From the NCBI RefSeq assembly GCF_029946515.1, contig NZ_JARZHH010000004.1, positions 62,001 through 126,000 of the forward strand: a stretch of 64,000 nucleotides of DNA. The letters are read 5' to 3'. Positions 60,309 through 64,000 of the stretch are shown one piece after another (the stretch's first letter is position 1; every line of letters begins with the position of its first letter). The notes under the pieces are model-generated. The model was not told where the DNA came from, did not search any database, and worked only from the letters and a program-made list of their open reading frames with translations. The position numbers were made by a program, and so were the translations under genes. Source of the stretch: Polyangium sp. 6x1 (GTDB lineage: Bacteria > Myxococcota_A > Polyangia > Polyangiales > Polyangiaceae).

Positions 60309-60766
60309 TGGGTCAGTACAAGCGTCCCTTCTTCATTGCAGTATGCCACGAGGCTCCAGCCTTCTCCGCTGCAAAGAAAAAAATCCACGCAATCGGTGAG
60401 GCAAACGCTCTCGAAGCACTGTTCGGCCGCGACCGCAGGGCAGTCCGGGTTCTGCAGGTCGGGCTTGCACCCCGTCGTCTCACCCGTGTGGTCAATCACA
60501 GGTTTGGCGCAGCCATCCGGGGAGGTGCCGGCGTCCGGGTCGTCTCCGCCGTCGGGGCAGACCTCGGTGCGACGCCAGGCGCCGTCCAGGCAATCGTAGA
60601 GAGCCGCGCACGTCGCGTCGTCGCACGTCCCGCCGCGGCCGACGGGGCAGCCTTGTTCGGGGATCTGACCGCAGGGACGAACCTCGTAGCCGTCGCCGCA
60701 CGCGGCCGGGAGGGCAAATGCGAGGGGGATCACGAGGAGCGCGAGCTTGGCGGGGAGCCTACCCAT
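60305..60766 (-). CDS. Cys-rich lipoprotein
   Basis: 153 aa from ATG 60766. The signal ends in lipobox PAAC. The mature chain has 14 or so cysteines in repeated CxxxxC spacings (GGTCDDATCAALYDCLDGAW, EQCFESVCLTDCVDFFLC), probably disulfide-bonded. No known family. Upstream of and overlapping the AgmX-like gene, so co-expressed with it. Confidence 0.8.
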   Translation of the reverse strand: MGRLPAKLALLVIPLAFALPAACGDGYEVRPCGQIPEQGCPVGRGGTCDDATCAALYDCLDGAWRRTEVCPDGGDDPDAGTSPDGCAKPVIDHTGETTGCKPDLQNPDCPAVAAEQCFESVCLTDCVDFFLCSGEGWSLVAYCNEEGTLVLTQ

Positions 60767-60844
60767 GTCGGAAGGATGCCGCGGCGCGCGCCTCGGGGCG
60801 AGGTGACGCACGGGCACGAGGCAGGATCGGGTAGGATGGCCGCC

Positions 60845-61495
60845 ATGCGAGCCTGCGCGACAGCCTCCTTCTTCGCGACGTTGAGCCTCACCTTTGCGGC
60901 GCTGTTTTCGGCGTGCGCCAGCGGATCGCCTCCGGAGGCGAGCTCGCCGGAAGCCTCGCCGGACAAGACCGCGAGCGGCGAATCCGCTGCGGCGAAGGAC
61001 GAGGCGAAGGCCACGCCGGGCGGCGCCGCGGCGGCCGATCAAGCCCCGGGCGCGGCCCCGACGCCTCCGCCCGTGCAGCGCAAGCCGCCGGAGAAGGCGT
61101 CCGACTGCAAGGACATGCTCGCCGAGATCACGAACGAGCCGCCGGCGAGCGGCGTCGTGATGAACAACGCGCAGACCTCACCCGACGCGGGCTCGAGTGA
61201 TCGCTTCCAGCCGATGAGCGACCTCATCAAGTCGAAGCGCGACGCGTTCCGTTGCTGCTTCGATCTGTGGGCGAAGAACAACCCGGGTCAGAAGGGCAAG
61301 ATCGCCTTCACGTTCGAGCTCGCGCCGGACGGCCGGCTCAAGGACGCGAAGATCAAGCGCGAGGAGAGCGACATCACCGTGCCCGAGATCGAGAGCTGCA
61401 TGCAGGACGTCGCGAAGGGTCTCACGTACCCGAAGTCGCCGAGCGGCAAGGACACCATTTTTACGTATCCCTTCGAGTTCAAGGCGCGCCGCTAG
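60845..61495 (+). CDS. Lipoprotein with AgmX/TonB-C-like domain, larger form
   Basis: 216 aa from ATG 60845 (an ATG nine bases upstream is also possible). Lipobox FSAC. An Ala/Pro/Ser/Glu-rich linker covers residues 25-75. The C-terminal domain reads IKSKRDAFRCCFDLWAKNNPGQ, KIAFTFELAPDGRLKDAKI, IESCMQDVAKGLTYPKSPSG, TYPFEFK, the AgmX/PglI pattern. It resembles the protein encoded divergently at 59829. It is followed 16 bases later by a large gene, which may be in the same transcript. Confidence 0.85.
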   Translation: MRACATASFFATLSLTFAALFSACASGSPPEASSPEASPDKTASGESAAAKDEAKATPGGAAAADQAPGAAPTPPPVQRKPPEKASDCKDMLAEITNEPPASGVVMNNAQTSPDAGSSDRFQPMSDLIKSKRDAFRCCFDLWAKNNPGQKGKIAFTFELAPDGRLKDAKIKREESDITVPEIESCMQDVAKGLTYPKSPSGKDTIFTYPFEFKARR

Positions 61496-61510
61496 GCGCC
61501 GGACGAGCCT

Positions 61511-63115
61511 TTGACGAGCGATTCGACCCCTCCCACACGCGGCCAGGGCCTCGGCGGCGCGCACAACGCGTACGTCGAGCTCTTGCGCGACTCGCGAGGC
61601 CTGCGCCGCGAGCAACGCGAGGCGCGCGACGCCTGGTTCTCGAAGCTCGCCGAGAAGCAGAAGGACGAGATCCTCTTCGAGCTCGAGATCCTTCTGAAGG
61701 GCCTCGCCTGCTTCGCGAATCCCCGCAACCACCCGGGCTCGGGTCGAAGACAAACCATCGTCAGCCACGACTTCCGCGAGCAGCTCGCGCACGCGAAGGA
61801 CGGCATGGCGCGCGTCGTGCAACTCGCCCGCACGATGCTCGGCGAGCGCGATCGCGCGTTCGTGTTTCAGCGCTACCTCGAGACCGTCCTGCCCGAGGAC
61901 AACTCGCGCACGCGGCTCGTCTACGCGACGATGGCGCAGGAGTCGCCCGAGGCGGCGCTCTTCCTCTTGCGGCAGGCGTTCACGAACCTGATCGAGACGG
62001 GCACGGCGATGCTGCGCCTGCCGCGCGTGAGCTACCGTGTCTTCTACGCGCACCTCTCGATCACGATGCGCGAGATCACGCAGAGCGCGTTCTTCAACCC
62101 GCTCTCGGCGCTCGAGTTCCGGCCCGAGTTCGATCGCATCGGCTCGTCGGCGGTGCTCGAGCTCATGCAGAACGTCAACGGCGAGCACCCGCATCGGCTC
62201 GTGGCGCTCACGTTCCTGTCGCTCTACCGCATGCTCCGGTACCTGCGCCTGCTCGACGCGATCGCGCTCGACCACACCGATCGTCGCGTCGCGGGGCGCG
62301 CGTACCTCGTGCTCGCGGTGCTGCGCAGCGACGGGCGCGCGCTCTCGAACTACCTGCGCCGGCGCGCGGGCGAGCTGCTCGCGGAGGGGTTTGGCCGGGA
62401 GATCGGGCGCGTCGGCGCGTCGGACATCGCGGCGCGGCACGAAGCGCTCGTGGCCGAGGGGCAGAGGCTCTCGGCGATCAAGGACGCGCTGCTCACGGTG
62501 TCGGCGAGCCTGCGCGTGGAGCTCCGCCGAATCTTTGAGCACGAACTACCTCCAGCCGACGCGAAGCTCACGGAGCAGGACCTGCGCGCGCGGATCCAGG
62601 GCGCGACGTCGCTGCTGCGGCCGGCGATCGAGCTCTGCGTGCTCTTTCTCGGGCGCGCGCTCGGGGCGACGCTGGAGGAGGGTCGCGTCTTCGAGGACGT
62701 CGGCGTGCGGCGCGGGACGATCGCGCGCGTGCGGCAGAACGTGTGGATGTTCGCGCAGATCACGCGCGCGTTCGCGAGCAAGCTCCGGCACGCCGATCCC
62801 ACGAGCGACAGGTGGGCCGTACCCGAGAGCTTCGGCTTCGTGCGTGACTTCCTCGGCTACTTCCGCGCGATGGGATATCCGCTCGTGGTGCTCGGGGACT
62901 ACCCGCGCGCGCGAGAGCTCGTCGCCTCGCTCGCGGCGCTTCGCGACACGGATCTGCTCGACCCGACGCGCCTCGATGGAGCCGCGGGCGAGTGCGAGGC
63001 CTTCTACGATTTCTCGATCCAGCTCTTCGAGCGCATGTCGCAACGCGAGCTCGCGGGCGTGCCGTTCGATCGCCCCGCGGCGGCGCGATCGCTCAAGCTC
63101 TACCTCGGCGACTAG
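61511..63115 (+). CDS. Large helical protein of unknown function
   Basis: 534 aa from TTG 61511, with no obvious Shine-Dalgarno. All-helical, soluble, no signal peptide. Regular heptads and conserved-looking phrases (FANPRNHPGSG, VFQRYLETVLPEDNSRTRLVY, FRAMGYPLVVLGDYPRARELVA) imply a well-folded protein, but I do not recognise the family. Its stop shares bases with the stop of the convergent transporter gene (CTAG). Confidence 0.78.
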   Translation: MTSDSTPPTRGQGLGGAHNAYVELLRDSRGLRREQREARDAWFSKLAEKQKDEILFELEILLKGLACFANPRNHPGSGRRQTIVSHDFREQLAHAKDGMARVVQLARTMLGERDRAFVFQRYLETVLPEDNSRTRLVYATMAQESPEAALFLLRQAFTNLIETGTAMLRLPRVSYRVFYAHLSITMREITQSAFFNPLSALEFRPEFDRIGSSAVLELMQNVNGEHPHRLVALTFLSLYRMLRYLRLLDAIALDHTDRRVAGRAYLVLAVLRSDGRALSNYLRRRAGELLAEGFGREIGRVGASDIAARHEALVAEGQRLSAIKDALLTVSASLRVELRRIFEHELPPADAKLTEQDLRARIQGATSLLRPAIELCVLFLGRALGATLEEGRVFEDVGVRRGTIARVRQNVWMFAQITRAFASKLRHADPTSDRWAVPESFGFVRDFLGYFRAMGYPLVVLGDYPRARELVASLAALRDTDLLDPTRLDGAAGECEAFYDFSIQLFERMSQRELAGVPFDRPAAARSLKLYLGD

Positions 63116-64000
63116 CTCGACGAGGAGGGAGCAGGGTTCGTCCGGCGCACGCCGACAAACCAGAACGCGGCCGAGAGCGCGAGCGCGACGGGCAGGAGGA
63201 GCATGCCCCAGAAGAGCCCTGCGCTCGACGTGCACTGCGCCTTCGAGTCGCGGAACGCGTCGCTCACCGTGCCGACGATCGGCGGTGAGATCATGTCGCC
63301 GAGCAGGTGGATGAGGAAGATCGACAGCGCCATCGCGCTCGCGCGTCGCTCCTCGGGCACCGACTTCAAGATGGCGAGGTTCGTCGGGGCCATGCTGGCG
63401 AAGACCGCGAGCTCGCAGAGGCCGAGCAGCACGAGGAAGCTCGTCGACGTCGGCGCGAGGATCGCGAAGACGGCGAGCGGCGTGGCGACGGCCGAGGAGA
63501 TCGCGCAGACCCAGAGCGCCGCGCGCACGCGATCCTCGCCGGGCACGCGCTCCGCGACGAGGCTGCCGATCCCGGTGCCGATGAGGCCCGTGAGCACGGC
63601 GAGCTTGCCGAACGCGTCGTCGGCGACGTGCATGTCGAGGCAGTGCTTTCGATAAAGGAACGGCACCGCCCACTGCACGAAGCCGCCGAGCGCGAACGTC
63701 TGCGCGATGTAGCCCGCGACGGTGAGCACGTACGATCGGCTTCGCGCGAGCGCGCGCGTGTCGTCGAGGAAGCTCGCGACGACGCCGCGCTCGTCGTTCG
63801 TCTGCGCGAGCGCGCGCGGTGGCTCATGGAGCAAGAGCGCGACGAGCGCGAGCAGCACGCCGGGCCCGCCTGCGATGAAGAAGGCGTTGCGCCATCCGTA
63901 GCGATGCTCGAGCTGACCGCCGAGGATGAAGCCGAGCGCGGAGCCCGCGGGGATCGCGACGTAGAAGACGCCGAGCCAGCGGTTCTTCTTCGCGGCGGGC
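63112..64000 (-). CDS. MFS transporter, spinster-like (5' end outside window)
   Basis: The frame is open to the right edge, so the N-terminus is missing. About eight transmembrane helices are visible, with the mid-loop LHEPPRALAQTNDERGVVAS typical of MFS proteins of the spinster (Spns) group; YVAIPAGSALGFILGGQLEHRYGWRNAFFIAGGPG is a good match to the N-terminal half of that group (helices 4 to 5). Substrates in this group include lipids, drugs and organic acids; none can be predicted here. It ends overlapping the convergent 534-aa gene. Confidence 0.85.
   Translation of the reverse strand, partial: PAAKKNRWLGVFYVAIPAGSALGFILGGQLEHRYGWRNAFFIAGGPGVLLALVALLLHEPPRALAQTNDERGVVASFLDDTRALARSRSYVLTVAGYIAQTFALGGFVQWAVPFLYRKHCLDMHVADDAFGKLAVLTGLIGTGIGSLVAERVPGEDRVRAALWVCAISSAVATPLAVFAILAPTSTSFLVLLGLCELAVFASMAPTNLAILKSVPEERRASAMALSIFLIHLLGDMISPPIVGTVSDAFRDSKAQCTSSAGLFWGMLLLPVALALSAAFWFVGVRRTNPAPSSSS

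Overview
The window reads as chromosome from a myxobacterium, most likely of the Polyangium/Sorangium/Minicystis type. This is inferred from three things: very high GC with strong G/C preference at third codon positions, many lipoproteins with Gly/Ser-rich linkers after the lipobox (FGE-like, RCC1, Cys-rich, TSP3/OmpA types), and a eukaryote-like Ser/Thr kinase. No rRNA, tRNA, CRISPR array, intact IS element or prophage was recognised.

Layout. (1) 1-9.8 kb, all minus strand: a KGGVGR-variant ATPase/TPR protein cut by the left edge, a TPR-YbjN-like protein, a VWA protein with a duplicated C-terminal domain, a two-gene operon of a Cys-His-Asp hydrolase-like protein and an RCC1 lipoprotein, and an Uma2 nuclease. 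(2) 9.9-14.2 kb: a Rieske oxygenase diverging from three plus-strand lipoprotein genes. (3) 14.2-18.3 kb, minus strand: a tightly coupled operon of two FGE-like lipoproteins, a membrane Ser/Thr kinase and an unknown protein. (4) 18.3-28.4 kb: cytochrome P450, a Tudor-like lipoprotein, an acyltransferase, an EF-G, a P-loop ATPase with a SLOG-like domain, a cation-efflux protein and several unknowns. (5) 28.4-35.2 kb, minus strand: a molybdenum-cofactor operon (small protein, NuoE-NuoF fusion, MoeA, MoeA with a molybdate-binding-like domain, MobA) followed by a site-2 protease and a lipoprotein. (6) 35.5-45.3 kb: a DUF2330 surface protein with 63-bp repeats, a MerR-DUF2203-FolE cluster, a Lon-N-domain protein and a TetR/Coq4 divergent pair with a visible operator. 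(7) 45.3-54.1 kb: an accessory-looking stretch with a YfbU gene remnant, two adjacent TIR-domain genes, and a lipoprotein/partner pair bracketed by a diverged direct repeat of about 250 bp that carries broken pieces of the neighbouring TIR and glycosyltransferase genes. (8) 54.1-64 kb: an array of stem-loops, a four-gene operon ending in coaD, an HNH endonuclease, AgmX-like lipoproteins, a large unknown protein and an MFS transporter cut by the right edge.

Coupling is often tight: ATGA, GTGA and TTGA four-base overlaps join genes in at least eight places. The most unusual parts are the TIR/direct-repeat region, the ATPase-SLOG-like fusion behind EF-G, the Cys-His-Asp protein translated together with an RCC1 lipoprotein, the FGE-like lipoprotein/kinase operon, and a conserved double stem-loop found at two convergent gene ends 14 kb apart. 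All functional statements rest on motif recognition by eye; no database search was run.
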